Shown one piece after another: positions 1 through 8,824 of a DNA stretch of 64,000 nt (positions within the stretch are counted from its first letter, which is position 1; each line of letters starts with the position of its first letter). Both the position numbers and the translations under genes were made by a program. The DNA is from Tianweitania sp. UT-5YL-CI-8. GTDB lineage: Bacteria; Pseudomonadota; Alphaproteobacteria; Rhizobiales; Rhizobiaceae. The notes beneath the pieces were generated by a model. It did not search any database and was not told where the DNA came from. It was given only the letters and a program-made list of their open reading frames with translations. Location of the stretch: positions 124,001-188,000 of the forward strand of contig NZ_JASCRR010000002.1 of the NCBI RefSeq assembly GCF_030010215.1. Reading direction: 5' to 3'.

Positions 1-261
1 GGCGTCCATGGCGTCTCCTATGCGCCGCATATCGGCATGTCCGGCATCGTCTGCGAAACCGCGAGCGTCCATCTGGCCGCCGCCCTTCCGAATTTCCGGG
101 TCATGGAATGCGAGTGCGACATGAGCCCCTTCAAATGCGATCTGGCCGATCTGGCGCCCGGCTGCATCCGCCAAAAGAACGGCACGCTGGATGTACCGAC
201 CGGACCGGGTCTGGGCATAGAAATCGACTGGGACGCCGTGCGGCGGCTCCGCACACAGTGA
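1..261 (+). CDS. Enolase-superfamily (mandelate racemase/muconate lactonizing type) enzyme, C-terminal fragment
   Basis: The open frame enters from the left edge and ends in TGA at 259-261, so only about 86 C-terminal residues are present. The segment PHIGMSGI followed by a helix ending HLAAALPN, and the terminal DVPTGPGLGIEID motif, match the end of MR/MLE-fold acid-sugar dehydratases and related enzymes, where the last barrel strands and the capping segment close the active site. Catalytic Lys and metal-ligand residues lie upstream of the window, so substrate specificity cannot be read. It is followed after 14 bp by an unrecognised gene on the same strand, and a TRAP transporter lies about 7 kb away, in keeping with uptake and dehydration of a sugar acid (inference). 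Confidence 0.75.
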   Translation, partial: GVHGVSYAPHIGMSGIVCETASVHLAAALPNFRVMECECDMSPFKCDLADLAPGCIRQKNGTLDVPTGPGLGIEIDWDAVRRLRTQ

Positions 262-275
262 GGTCAGACATTCCC

Positions 276-1187
276 ATGACGACATCGACAGCCCTTTCGG
301 CAGCCGAGATGAGCGAGGCCATGCGCCTTGCTCTGCTGCGCGCCGACCCCGCCCTCAGCCGTTTCGACCCGCTGCCGCGTATTGTGTCGTTCGACGATTT
401 CTCGCGAGGTCATTGCGGCTGGTCGCAACTCGTCGGCAACTACGAGGACGACCTCGACACCATGCTGCCCGGTTATGCGCAGCATTCCAGCGCCATGCTC
501 TCGACGCTGGGGCATTGGGACGCCGGCTCGCATGGCGGCCTGGATTCGTCCTATGCACTGAAGATCGCCACCCGAGCCAAGCCCGGCGCGCAAAACGTCG
601 CGATCAAGCGCCATACTTTCCGCAAGCGCGGGCCGATCCGCTTCGAACTGTTCTTCACCTTCAAGCCGGAAGCGAGCGAGTTGAAGCTTTCGGAGACCGA
701 TGTGCGCTCCATAGGCTTCCTGTTCGACCTACAGGGCGGCGACCACGATGGAGACACCGAGCGCGTCATGCCGCATCTCAGGTTTCTCAATGCGCTGGAC
801 GGAAAACATCTGCAGAAATGGCAGTATAAGCGCGAAACGACGCATTTCACGCCCATCGGCAGTGAAGACAAGACGCTCAGCCATTATCATCTCGCGCCAA
901 AAGGCTGGCTCGACCTGCCGGACGGGGGGCAGCGGCTTTGCTACAACGAGATCCCGACCAAGGTGAACTGGAGCTATCTGCGTTTCGACTTTGACCTCGA
1001 AACTATGACAGCGCTAGGCCTCCAGTGCAACGACCGCAGCTTCGACGTGTCGGGCTTCGAGTCCATCCGCATTCCGGCGATGAAGAATCTCTGGTGCATG
1101 CTGAATTTCTGCCTATTTGCCGAGACGGATGTGGCCAAACGGGCCTTCCTCTATGTCGACTCCATTTGCATTTCGGGGGACTTTTGA
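276..1187 (+). CDS. Conserved hypothetical protein in sugar-acid catabolic context
   Basis: This encodes 303 residues starting MTTSTALSAAEMSEAM at the ATG 14 bp after the enolase-type gene. I do not recognise a named family with confidence. No signal peptide or membrane segment is visible. The middle is rich in aromatic and charged residues (FELFFTFKPEAS, YLRFDFDLETM) in alternating patterns suggestive of a beta-sandwich, as in carbohydrate-binding or glycan-modifying proteins; that is an inference. A longer frame opens upstream at 108, but it overlaps the previous gene and was not chosen. The stop TGA overlaps the ATG of the next gene (TGATG), so the two are probably translationally coupled and functionally linked to the enolase-superfamily enzyme. 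Confidence 0.7.
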   Translation: MTTSTALSAAEMSEAMRLALLRADPALSRFDPLPRIVSFDDFSRGHCGWSQLVGNYEDDLDTMLPGYAQHSSAMLSTLGHWDAGSHGGLDSSYALKIATRAKPGAQNVAIKRHTFRKRGPIRFELFFTFKPEASELKLSETDVRSIGFLFDLQGGDHDGDTERVMPHLRFLNALDGKHLQKWQYKRETTHFTPIGSEDKTLSHYHLAPKGWLDLPDGGQRLCYNEIPTKVNWSYLRFDFDLETMTALGLQCNDRSFDVSGFESIRIPAMKNLWCMLNFCLFAETDVAKRAFLYVDSICISGDF

Positions 1188-1522
1188 TGCTTCCCGAAAA
1201 CATCACCGCCATCGTAGCGCGAAATGAACGTTGGAGCGGCGAGGCCGCAACCGAACCGTATGAAGCCGGATGGGCGCGTGAGGCCGTCTTCTTCGTCCGC
1301 GCTCTCAAGCAACCTTTAGGACGGGCACCGACCGCCTGGGTCGAAATCTCTCCCGATGGCATGCGCTGGGTGCGGGAGGGAACCGAGTTAGCTATGCCTG
1401 CCGAGAAAGACGGGATCTCGGTCGCGCGACTTTCGCAATTTGGCAACTGGCTGCGTGTGGCCACGCGCTTCGATGAAGGGGCCGAATGCACCGTGCTGGT
1501 GACGTTGCATCTGAAGGCCTGA
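1187..1522 (+). CDS. Small hypothetical protein coupled to the preceding gene
   Basis: A 111-residue protein (MLPENITAIV...) begins at an ATG overlapping the preceding stop codon by one base, typical of translational coupling. It contains a tryptophan-rich first half (ERWSGEAATEPYEAGWAREAVFFVRAL), a segment AWVEISPDGMRWV, and ends in a predicted beta strand (CTVLVTLHLKA). No signal peptide, membrane segment or known catalytic motif is visible. The pattern suggests a small beta-rich domain that could work as a complex with its upstream partner. Function is unknown. The last gene of this short plus-strand operon converges with an SDR gene. Confidence 0.65.
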   Translation: MLPENITAIVARNERWSGEAATEPYEAGWAREAVFFVRALKQPLGRAPTAWVEISPDGMRWVREGTELAMPAEKDGISVARLSQFGNWLRVATRFDEGAECTVLVTLHLKA

Positions 1523-1600
1523 GCACTGCTTCAACCCTCGGGGTTGGAGATGGGGCAAGGCCGGCCAATCGTGAACCGACCTCGCCCGAGCGTCGTAAAA

Positions 1601-2386
1601 CTACCGGAACATCGAGCCGCCATCCGTGTCGAGTGCTGCGCCATAAACGAAGCTGGCAGCATCGGAACAGAGGAAAAGGATGGAGGCGGCCATGTCGTCC
1701 GGCCTGCCCATGCGGCGCATTGGCAGGTTGGCGGCGATGCGGTCCTTCAGTTCCTGCTCGATATGCGAATGCATCGGCGAGTCGGTGGGGCCGGGATTGA
1801 GCGCGTTGATCCGGACCTTTCTCCCAGCCAGTTCGCGCGCCACCGACTTTACGATCGACAGCGTGCCGGCCTTAGATGCCGCATAGGCGGTGTCGGCGAT
1901 CAGCCCGCCGCCGCCATGTACGCCTGCATCCGATGCCACGCAGACGATGTTTCCGCCGGAGGAATTTTCGATCATGCGCTTGGCAGCGCCCTGAACGGTA
2001 AAGAAGGTGCCCAACAAGTTGACGCCATGGACGCGCTGCCAGTGCGCCCAATCCTGCTCGAAAATGCGCTTGGCCGTGATGATGGCAGCGCATGTCACGA
2101 GATTGTCGAGTTGGGCAAGATTGGCATCACAATAGTCGAACATCGAGTCGATGCTCTCCGGATCGCTGACGTCGACAGTAACCGTATGGATTTTCACGCC
2201 GCCATTGCGCAATTCCGCGCTGTATCGATCCAATCCAGCTTCGTCACGGTCGGCCATGACGACCTCGGCACCCTTGGAAGCGAAAGCCCTCGCGGTTTCC
2301 AGACCCATGCCGCTGGCGGCACCGGTGATCAGAACCGTACGATGGGCAAAGCAGTCATCGGCAAAGGTCGCGTAAGTGTTGGTCAT
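1601..2386 (-). CDS. SDR family oxidoreductase
   Basis: A 261-residue classical short-chain dehydrogenase. The Rossmann nucleotide motif TGAASGMG lies near residue 22, an Asp after the second strand (VVMADRD) suggests NAD preference, and the catalytic Tyr-x-x-x-Lys is seen as YAASK. A C-terminal GGSMFR follows the usual DGG loop. I chose the ATG at 2384-2386 (MTNTYATF) because a GGAG sequence sits just upstream and the longer frame to 2638 adds a non-family extension. It probably oxidises a hydroxy group of the sugar acid handled by the neighbouring enolase-type gene and TRAP transporter, but the substrate is not determined by sequence. It converges with the plus-strand operon. Confidence 0.85.
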   Translation of the reverse strand: MTNTYATFADDCFAHRTVLITGAASGMGLETARAFASKGAEVVMADRDEAGLDRYSAELRNGGVKIHTVTVDVSDPESIDSMFDYCDANLAQLDNLVTCAAIITAKRIFEQDWAHWQRVHGVNLLGTFFTVQGAAKRMIENSSGGNIVCVASDAGVHGGGGLIADTAYAASKAGTLSIVKSVARELAGRKVRINALNPGPTDSPMHSHIEQELKDRIAANLPMRRMGRPDDMAASILFLCSDAASFVYGAALDTDGGSMFR

Positions 2387-2540
2387 GGGAATCTCCAGCA
2401 GAATAGCGTGTGAACGGACGGTGGCTTGCAATCTAGCAGTCCATACGCGACGTTGCGAGAACCTAGTTTCTAAGTTTGATAGTTGTAAAGTAGAATTAAT
2501 GTGCAGACGGCTCCAGCGGCGGGATGACGATACGGTTCGG

Positions 2541-2960
2541 GCTGAGCTACGAACGCTGAAGGGAACTAACCCCACATCATTTTCTGGTCGATCTCGAGAT
2601 ACGGGCAGGACGGGCCGCTGCGGCTCGCCCCGGGCCACGACATCAATTATCTGGACACGGCGGGAGCACTCCAGCTTTCGGCAAAGCGGGCGAAAGCCCG
2701 ATCGGTCCCGGCCTTTTCATCGTCGACGTCGGCGATGGTCGCTGATGGCCCCCACAGGCATTCTGGCAGCCTCCACGTTCGCTCTGTTGCGGGCGAAGGC
2801 CGGTGGATATCTCGATGACCACGGCGCGATGGCATGGCTGGCACTGCATGGAGCCGACCATCTGTTTGGCGGCATCGAGCCCCGTGGCGGCGAGCGTCCT
2901 TATATCGGGCAAGCCCCTTGCCGGAAGGCGACGCGGCCGAGCGCCAACGCGCTGCGCTGA
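2541..2960 (+). pseudogene. CaiB/BaiF (family III) CoA-transferase pseudogene, frameshifted
   Basis: Three reading frames read in succession give a recognisable family III CoA-transferase (alpha-methylacyl-CoA racemase-like) segment. SISRYGQDGPLRL and GHDINYL with TAGALQL lie in one frame (about 2590-2680). GESPIGPGLFIVDVGDG follows in a second frame (about 2690-2744), then APTGILAA through LHGADHLFGG and GERPYIGQAP in a third (about 2748-2920). The order matches the family (GHDINY-xx-AGAL, then GDxGGG-like, then helix and GERP-like). At least two frameshifts and loss of both ends make it non-functional. It abuts an IS3-type transposase remnant, suggesting decay after insertion. Confidence 0.75.
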
Positions 2961-3029
2961 GCGACATTTTTCCTGTGCCAGACGCGGGAAGGGCGACAGC
3001 CGGTACGGCGGCAGACATTCCTTTGGCAG

Positions 3030-3230
3030 CAGTCAACGGCATGGCCGAGGCTTTTGTGAAGACGTTCAAGAACGATTATGTCTCCGTCCCTGCCCGATGC
3101 GCAGACCGTCGTCGACCAACTGCCGATCTGGTTCAGCACTACAACAGCCTTCACCCGCACGAGGCGTTGGGATATCTTTCCCCGCGAATTCATAAACCGC
3201 CAAACAGAACCTGATCATGCCCGGTTTTTA
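3030..3230 (+). pseudogene. IS3-family transposase (OrfB) 3' remnant
   Basis: The peptide NGMAEAFVKTFKNDYVSV, followed in a shifted frame by LPDAQTVVDQLPIWF, back in the first frame by HYNSLHPHEALGYLSPR, and again shifted by EFINRQTEPDH, is the C-terminal end of an IS3-type rve-fold transposase (the E of the DDE triad is in GMAEAF). The several frame changes show it is dead. Only about 65 codons survive and I found no matching terminal inverted repeats, so it is a scar rather than an active element. It sits between the CoA-transferase pseudogene and the large glycosyltransferase gene. Confidence 0.75.
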
Positions 3231-3261
3231 GGGGCGACTACACACTGAGACTTCAGTCTGC

Positions 3262-6200
3262 TCAACCCGTATGACGAAGTAGTGCCCCGCGAACCTTATC
3301 GATATCGATGTACCAACTCCTCTTGTCGCGATCCGAAAAATTGTCGGTCTTGGTTCCGAATGCCACGTCGCAGGTCCCCTTTGTGACCCTTGAAATGAGA
3401 AGATCATCTTTGGCATAAAAGTTGGCTGGAGCGATAATCAGCTTTTTCCCGCCTCTCTTTTGAAATGCTCCCAGATACATCTGACTACCGACGGGACCGG
3501 CCAGGTGAGTGGAAGTCGCGGCCATTTCGATCTGTTCCTCAACGGTCAAAGTTTCCGGCGCGACGACCTCATAGCCGAACTCGGAAAAACAGGCTGCAAC
3601 CTGCTCCTCGTTTAAAAGTGGCCGCTCGCTGATATTCTGTCGTGTTAGATACACCCTTCGTGTTGGCTCACGCGAGGATACACTGTCGGATATGGCAGCC
3701 CACGTCTTTCCCTGGAGACGGCTGATCCATCTATGCGATCTTATGCTCGGCGTCGGCACATACAGGCGCTCAACTCTTACGCCTGTCGCAGGCACATGGA
3801 CGACTTGCTCCAGATCGATGCCCGCGTGTTGCAAGAACACCTTATGATAGTCTCGCAGTGCCGGCTCGAAAACGAGATATTTCATTTCATCACGAAATGC
3901 GTTGGAAATATGCAATGGCCATACACGGCTCAAACCCTCCAGAAGCGAGTGGCCGAAATGGGGCTGTAGACTGCCCAACAGCAGGTATTTTCCATCCAAA
4001 ACGTCGTAACTCGGGCTCTGCAAGAGCCGCCACTGGTCCTCATCAACCTTCTTCAAAAGATTATTTGGTATCAGCCCCTCGCCATTCCAAACGCCAAATG
4101 TGGACTCCAGTAGGTTTCCATCTCTGGTTAGAAACAGCTGACCGGATTCGTGATAGTTTGGATATGTTCGACTGATCAGCCCTCCAAAACATACTGCTTG
4201 ATGAAGGCAGGATATTTCGATGTTCGCCTCCCATTTGGGAGTGATCCAACGAGACGGTATCCAGTTGGAGACCGACACGCCATTTGCCAGCGTGTTCGTT
4301 TCAAGGTCGGCGATATTCGCCGCACTGCCGCGAATGTGATCGGTCACGGAAACGTCCGACTGATCAATAATTCGATCGACGAGCAAGGAACAATCTGTGG
4401 TTGACGACAGGAGATCGTCGACCGTTCCAACCGGCGGCAAAGATATCACCCTGCCAAGAGTGCCCGCGCGTATCGAACCGTCATCCCTTTGATGCCGCGA
4501 TAGCATGACCTGCGGAGTAGTGCCGTGAAAGAACAAGCGAAAACTCGGATGATCCCTGCACGAGTAACCATCGTCGAGAAGGGACTGCGTTTGAATTCCA
4601 GATTTTCTTAAAGCGTAATTGACACTCAGCTGATCCCGCTTGCTTTTCTTTTGAATTTCGTCCCACCAAAGATCTGCAAACGCGACTGCATGCGAATCCC
4701 TTGCGTTGAAAATCATGAAGTTCGTCTCGATCAGGCGGTCATCTTCCAGATTGATAACGTTGCGATATGTCCCAACCTGTGCTTGGACCACGTCTTGATC
4801 GTCGAGTTTGCGAGCAATTATTTCCTTTGCCTCATCTAAATATGATGATCGAATTGGGTGGTAAATAACGCCTACTGCAGCGTCGGATTTTTCCATCATC
4901 GATATAAAATTATTCACCGACCCTCGAATTTGAACATTTGAATCCACCCATATCAAGAAGTCGTACCCTTTGAGAAGATGCAGTAAATTTGTCTTTATGT
5001 ACCGAGCCACGCGTCGTGGATCGTCATTCGAATAATCCACCGTCCTGATCTCAAAGACGTCGTATCCATCGATACGGGAGTCCGAAAAACAGAAATAATC
5101 GACGTCGTTGTCGATATGCTCCGGCAATTGGAGCACATCGTAGTCGCCGATTATGGCGGTGGCGACCGCTATGCGAGCTTGCCGACCGGTTTGTTTTCGG
5201 GCGTCGATATAAGATTGGACATCGGCAGACCGGTCAGGTCTTTCAGTAAAAGTCCGCTCACGCGAGTAAAAATTGACGAGATTATACGCCACGTCGGTGT
5301 ATCGGGCTTCCGATTTGTAACCAAGCTTCAACGGCAAAAGCCCAAAAAGCCGCTCTACCGCATGCGCGGTGGTGCCATCGATCTGGCCGCTTTCCACATC
5401 GAAATCTTCAAGAGACAGGGCGCCCATCAAAAGCGGCTTAAGGGCTGCGGTTCGGGCCCAGAAAAACGATCCCGCAGGATAATTCGGACAGTCGACAGGT
5501 GCACTGCCGAGCCGCATTTTTTCAAGAATGCTGGCGACTTTACCGTAATTCCGCCCCCAACTCGGCTGCAACCGAAGCGTAGGATAATATGGTGGGAAGA
5601 TTGCTCCCATTTTCTCGTCCTCGTAAAACGAGTTGAGCATTTGGCTTACGGTATCGCGATTGCCGCAGACGCAGTGAAGGAGATAGCGCCGCCAACCCAC
5701 ATGTGCCGGATTGTGCAGCGTTCGTTTTGAATGGATATGCAGGACCAGATCGAACTCGGCGATTTCCTTACCGAACTCGACCAGAAAGGGTGCGATATCT
5801 CGTCCCCGATTGGGTGTTTCTCGGATGATGATGGTCCGGACATGCGGCAGGTCGTTTCGCAGACGATTTCGAATGTCTTCGGTTTCAAATTGATCGACAG
5901 TCAAAGACACGAAGAGGGTAAAATCGACCGGAATATTCGCCAGGCTGCTGCACATTTCTTCGAGATATTCTTCGTAGAAAACATGCATATGCACGGCTAC
6001 GGACATATCAAATCCGTCCTGTATGGAGGTCGCCTCGTCAAAGTGAATTACATTTTCTGTCGAAGCGCCGTATTCAATATGCCCAAAGCGCCGATATTCG
6101 CTTATAATACTTCTTCCTTTCCGGGATGGAAAGTATCCGAGTGCGCTTCCAACATTGCAGTAATGAATGAGCGGGGAACCGCTATAATTCTCCGAAGAAA

Positions 6201-6651
6201 GATATTTTTCCCAGTACCAAGCCGCGTCGAAGTCCTTTGCCATTTCAGACATGCCGTTCGATGGCCGGCCTTCCTTAAAGCCATATGCTAGATAATGCGC
6301 GTATGGATCTTTTTTGGCCCTTGCAACATCTTGGTTACGCTTGAGATACCAGCCTGGATCAAAAGCGACCTTGTTGCGCTTTATGAAATCCAGCAATGGC
6401 AAGGCGTGTCTGGCACCTGTCGGATTTGCCATTTCTTCCGGCAGGAATGCATTGCTCGGTCTGCGGCCCAGAAACGCGCCGATATAAAGATAGTGGTCGA
6501 GTGGATCGAGGGTCGTAGCTTTTACATCAGGATATCTTTCTGAGTACCATTTGCTGTCGAATAGACCGGACTCAAAAATGCACCTTTTCACGTCGTCCAC
6601 TCTAAAATGCCTCGTCTTCCAAACGTTCGATGCCGACAGAACAGTCACCAT
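3262..6651 (-). CDS. Trimodular glycosyltransferase (RgpF-like, DUF616/TOD1-like and GT61-like domains)
   Basis: An 1129-residue protein. Residues about 31-68, 97-132 and 141-178 are three related repeats of the pattern FDxxWYxxxY...DPxxHYxxxGxxxGRxPSN. Residues about 213-465 resemble rhamnan-synthesis protein F (RETPNRGRDIAPFL, LHIHSKRT). Residues about 492-690 resemble the DUF616/TOD1-MUCI70 glycosyltransferase-like domain (AIIGDYDVL, FLIWVDSNVQIRG). Residues about 830-1080 resemble GT61/DUF563 (HFGHSLLEGLSRVWPL, VYLTRQNISERPLLNE, GPVGSQMYLGAF). No signal peptide or membrane segment is seen, so it is probably cytoplasmic and builds surface polysaccharide. The gene is visibly more AT-rich than its neighbours, stands alone, and flanks an IS scar, which suggests horizontal acquisition. 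ATG at 6651 is the first plausible start; its Shine-Dalgarno is weak. Confidence 0.85.
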   Translation of the reverse strand: MVTVLSASNVWKTRHFRVDDVKRCIFESGLFDSKWYSERYPDVKATTLDPLDHYLYIGAFLGRRPSNAFLPEEMANPTGARHALPLLDFIKRNKVAFDPGWYLKRNQDVARAKKDPYAHYLAYGFKEGRPSNGMSEMAKDFDAAWYWEKYLSSENYSGSPLIHYCNVGSALGYFPSRKGRSIISEYRRFGHIEYGASTENVIHFDEATSIQDGFDMSVAVHMHVFYEEYLEEMCSSLANIPVDFTLFVSLTVDQFETEDIRNRLRNDLPHVRTIIIRETPNRGRDIAPFLVEFGKEIAEFDLVLHIHSKRTLHNPAHVGWRRYLLHCVCGNRDTVSQMLNSFYEDEKMGAIFPPYYPTLRLQPSWGRNYGKVASILEKMRLGSAPVDCPNYPAGSFFWARTAALKPLLMGALSLEDFDVESGQIDGTTAHAVERLFGLLPLKLGYKSEARYTDVAYNLVNFYSRERTFTERPDRSADVQSYIDARKQTGRQARIAVATAIIGDYDVLQLPEHIDNDVDYFCFSDSRIDGYDVFEIRTVDYSNDDPRRVARYIKTNLLHLLKGYDFLIWVDSNVQIRGSVNNFISMMEKSDAAVGVIYHPIRSSYLDEAKEIIARKLDDQDVVQAQVGTYRNVINLEDDRLIETNFMIFNARDSHAVAFADLWWDEIQKKSKRDQLSVNYALRKSGIQTQSLLDDGYSCRDHPSFRLFFHGTTPQVMLSRHQRDDGSIRAGTLGRVISLPPVGTVDDLLSSTTDCSLLVDRIIDQSDVSVTDHIRGSAANIADLETNTLANGVSVSNWIPSRWITPKWEANIEISCLHQAVCFGGLISRTYPNYHESGQLFLTRDGNLLESTFGVWNGEGLIPNNLLKKVDEDQWRLLQSPSYDVLDGKYLLLGSLQPHFGHSLLEGLSRVWPLHISNAFRDEMKYLVFEPALRDYHKVFLQHAGIDLEQVVHVPATGVRVERLYVPTPSIRSHRWISRLQGKTWAAISDSVSSREPTRRVYLTRQNISERPLLNEEQVAACFSEFGYEVVAPETLTVEEQIEMAATSTHLAGPVGSQMYLGAFQKRGGKKLIIAPANFYAKDDLLISRVTKGTCDVAFGTKTDNFSDRDKRSWYIDIDKVRGALLRHTG

Positions 6652-6982
6652 TGCTCACAATCTGCCCTCATCTTATGTCTCCGAATTCCGGAAGTCTAAC
6701 GCAGCACACCCAATTTGGTGGAATTCTGCCGGGTTTTATGGATCATTTCGAAGTGCTTGGCTTTCACCACGGCGGAGGGATTTTTCATCGCCAGCGACAG
6801 CCGCATTATGCGATCGGGACATCTGCGGGGTGGATATCGAAATGAAACGTTTGCTATGGAGATTCGCATCATCCTCCGCGGTGGCATCGTCAGCTGTCCT
6901 ATCAAGCTAAGGGATCGACCATGAGTCCCACATCGGTTCTTCGACAGGCTGCCTCGACCTCAGCGAAGGGTGGCTCCGGCCT
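6652..6982. other. Intergenic region upstream of the TRAP operon
   Basis: About 330 bases separate two divergently oriented genes. I see no convincing gene. A 21-codon open frame starting at the ATG at 6921 ends in a TGA (6984-6986) that overlaps the GTG start of the TRAP gene (6983), so it could be a short leader peptide or the end of a lost gene. The rest presumably carries the promoters of the glycosyltransferase and TRAP genes, but I could not recognise specific operators. Confidence 0.4.
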
Positions 6983-8812
6983 GTGAAAGCGCTGGGAATT
7001 TCCAAGCGGCTTGAACGGCCCGGGGCTGCGCGGACAGCTCAGCGCTGCCTGCGCGTCATAGAGGCCGCGCTCGGCGCAGTTGTCGCCACGATCCTTGCCG
7101 TCCTGTTGGCCGTGGTGTTGTCGACCGTGTTTTTGCGCTACGCCTTCAATACGGGGGTTCTCGGCTCCGAAGACCTCGGCATATGGCTTCATGTCGCGCT
7201 CATCGCCTTCGGCACGCCCTTGGCCCTAAACAGCGCCCTCGCGATGCGGCTCGACGTGTTCGCCAAGCGCCTTCCGGCGAAGGGACAGACCGCGGCGGCC
7301 ATCGCAGCCGACGTCTTCACGGTGCTCACGGGCCTCATCTTCAGCTTCGGAGGGGCGGAAATTATGAGCATGCTCGGTGGCATTTCACCTACGCTTGGCG
7401 TGCCCGAGTGGATCCGCTTCGGTTTTCTCGGCATCGGCGGCGCGCTGATCCTGCTCGTGCTGGTGTTGCAACGCCTTTCCGAGGGAAGAGGCTTGTCGGT
7501 GCTGGCGTCGGTCATAGCCGGCGTCCTCTTCTATCTTGCCGCGACCCGGGTCTCGCTTATCGTCGCCCTTTCGCCAAGCCTGATGCTGGGGCTGATCGCG
7601 GCTTTTGGCCTGTTGGTCGCGGCCCCCTTGCCGCACGCCTTCCTGGCGGCGGCCTATCTCGCCATCGCGTTCGGCAGCACATTGCCGGAGCCGACCATTG
7701 TTTCCTCCACCGTCACGGGCATGTCGAAATTCCTCTTGCTCGCCATTCCCTTCTTCCTGCTGACCGGCGGGCTTCTCACGGCATCGGGCGTCGCCAAACA
7801 GCTCGTCCGCTTCGCTTCATCGGTGGTAGGGCACCGCCGCGCGGGCTTGGCTCAAACCACGCTGTTGACCAGCGTGCTGTTCTCCGGGGCTTCGGGATCC
7901 TCCGTTGCCAATGCCGCCTTCGGGGCATCCACCTTCCAGCCCGAACTGGTCAAGCGCGGCTATCCGCCCGCACAGGCGGGCGCGATCATCGCCGCCACCT
8001 CGGTCCTCGACAATGTCATTCCCCCGTCGGTCGCGTTCCTGATCCTCGCTGCCGCCACCAATCTTTCCGTCGGTTCACTGCTGGTCGGCGGGTTCTTCGC
8101 CGGCGGGGTCATGGCTGTCTGCCTCGCTGTCGCCATTCACCTCACGGTGCGCGAACAGATGCCGCAGCCGCGCGTGGATAATCGAGAACGTCGACAATCT
8201 GCCATTGCAGCGGTTCCCGCCTTCGGACTTGGCGTTATCGTCGTTGTAGGCATCCGAATGGGCATCGTCACCACCACCGAAGCGGCCGCCCTTGCCGCAT
8301 TGTACACGCTCATTTTAGGTCTTGGCGCCCGGCTGCGATTCGGCACCTTGTTTGCGGCATTCCGCCAGGCTGCAACCGAAGCATCTGCAATCGGCCTCTT
8401 GATCGGCACGGCAGGCCCTTTCGCCTTTCTTCTCGCCGTCGACGATATATCGGGCCTGATGTCCAACCTCACCACCATTCTCGGCGGCAGCGCGCTGGCC
8501 GTTCTTCTGTTATCGAACGTCATCCTGCTTGTGGTCGGGCTGGTGCTCGACATCGGCGCCGCGATTCTGTTGTTCGGCCCCATCCTCTTGCCGTCGGCCG
8601 TGGCAGCCGGAATCGACCCAATCCACTTCGGTGTAATCGTCGTGGTCAACCTGATGATCCACGGTTTGACGCCGCCGCTCGGCATGCTGATCTTTGTGGT
8701 CAGCGGCGTGACGCGGGTGCCACCTACGGCACTGTTCCGCGCGGTGCTCCCCTATCTCGCCGCGCTTCTGATCTCGCTTGCGATCATTTGCGCCTGGTCG
8801 CTCATCGTCTAA
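6983..8812 (+). CDS. TRAP transporter, fused small and large membrane subunits (DctQM-type)
   Basis: A 609-residue integral membrane protein. The first about 160 residues are the DctQ-type four-helix subunit (LSTVFLRYAFNTG, DLGIWLHVALIAFGTPLAL). The remainder is the DctM-type large subunit with many hydrophobic helices and family signatures SGASGSSVANAAFGAS and SVLDNVIPPSVAFLILA. DctQM fusions are a known TRAP variant. The start is a GTG at 6983 with a purine-rich GAAGGGTGG upstream. The periplasmic binding protein gene follows after 12 bp, so the two form a transporter operon driven by the sodium or proton gradient. The substrate is probably a carboxylate such as the sugar acid processed by genes to the left (inference). 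Confidence 0.9.
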   Translation: MKALGISKRLERPGAARTAQRCLRVIEAALGAVVATILAVLLAVVLSTVFLRYAFNTGVLGSEDLGIWLHVALIAFGTPLALNSALAMRLDVFAKRLPAKGQTAAAIAADVFTVLTGLIFSFGGAEIMSMLGGISPTLGVPEWIRFGFLGIGGALILLVLVLQRLSEGRGLSVLASVIAGVLFYLAATRVSLIVALSPSLMLGLIAAFGLLVAAPLPHAFLAAAYLAIAFGSTLPEPTIVSSTVTGMSKFLLLAIPFFLLTGGLLTASGVAKQLVRFASSVVGHRRAGLAQTTLLTSVLFSGASGSSVANAAFGASTFQPELVKRGYPPAQAGAIIAATSVLDNVIPPSVAFLILAAATNLSVGSLLVGGFFAGGVMAVCLAVAIHLTVREQMPQPRVDNRERRQSAIAAVPAFGLGVIVVVGIRMGIVTTTEAAALAALYTLILGLGARLRFGTLFAAFRQAATEASAIGLLIGTAGPFAFLLAVDDISGLMSNLTTILGGSALAVLLLSNVILLVVGLVLDIGAAILLFGPILLPSAVAAGIDPIHFGVIVVVNLMIHGLTPPLGMLIFVVSGVTRVPPTALFRAVLPYLAALLISLAIICAWSLIV

Positions 8813-8824
8813 GGACAAGAAACC

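Noticed and set aside
108-322. Longer N-terminus of the second gene and antisense frames near 131-322
   Set aside because: They overlap the enolase-superfamily coding end and have no family similarity; the ATG at 276 fits gene spacing.
6551-6910. Open frames in the 6.6-6.9 kb intergenic region as genes
   Set aside because: Frames on both strands are of similar length, lack ribosome sites and show no recognisable domain.
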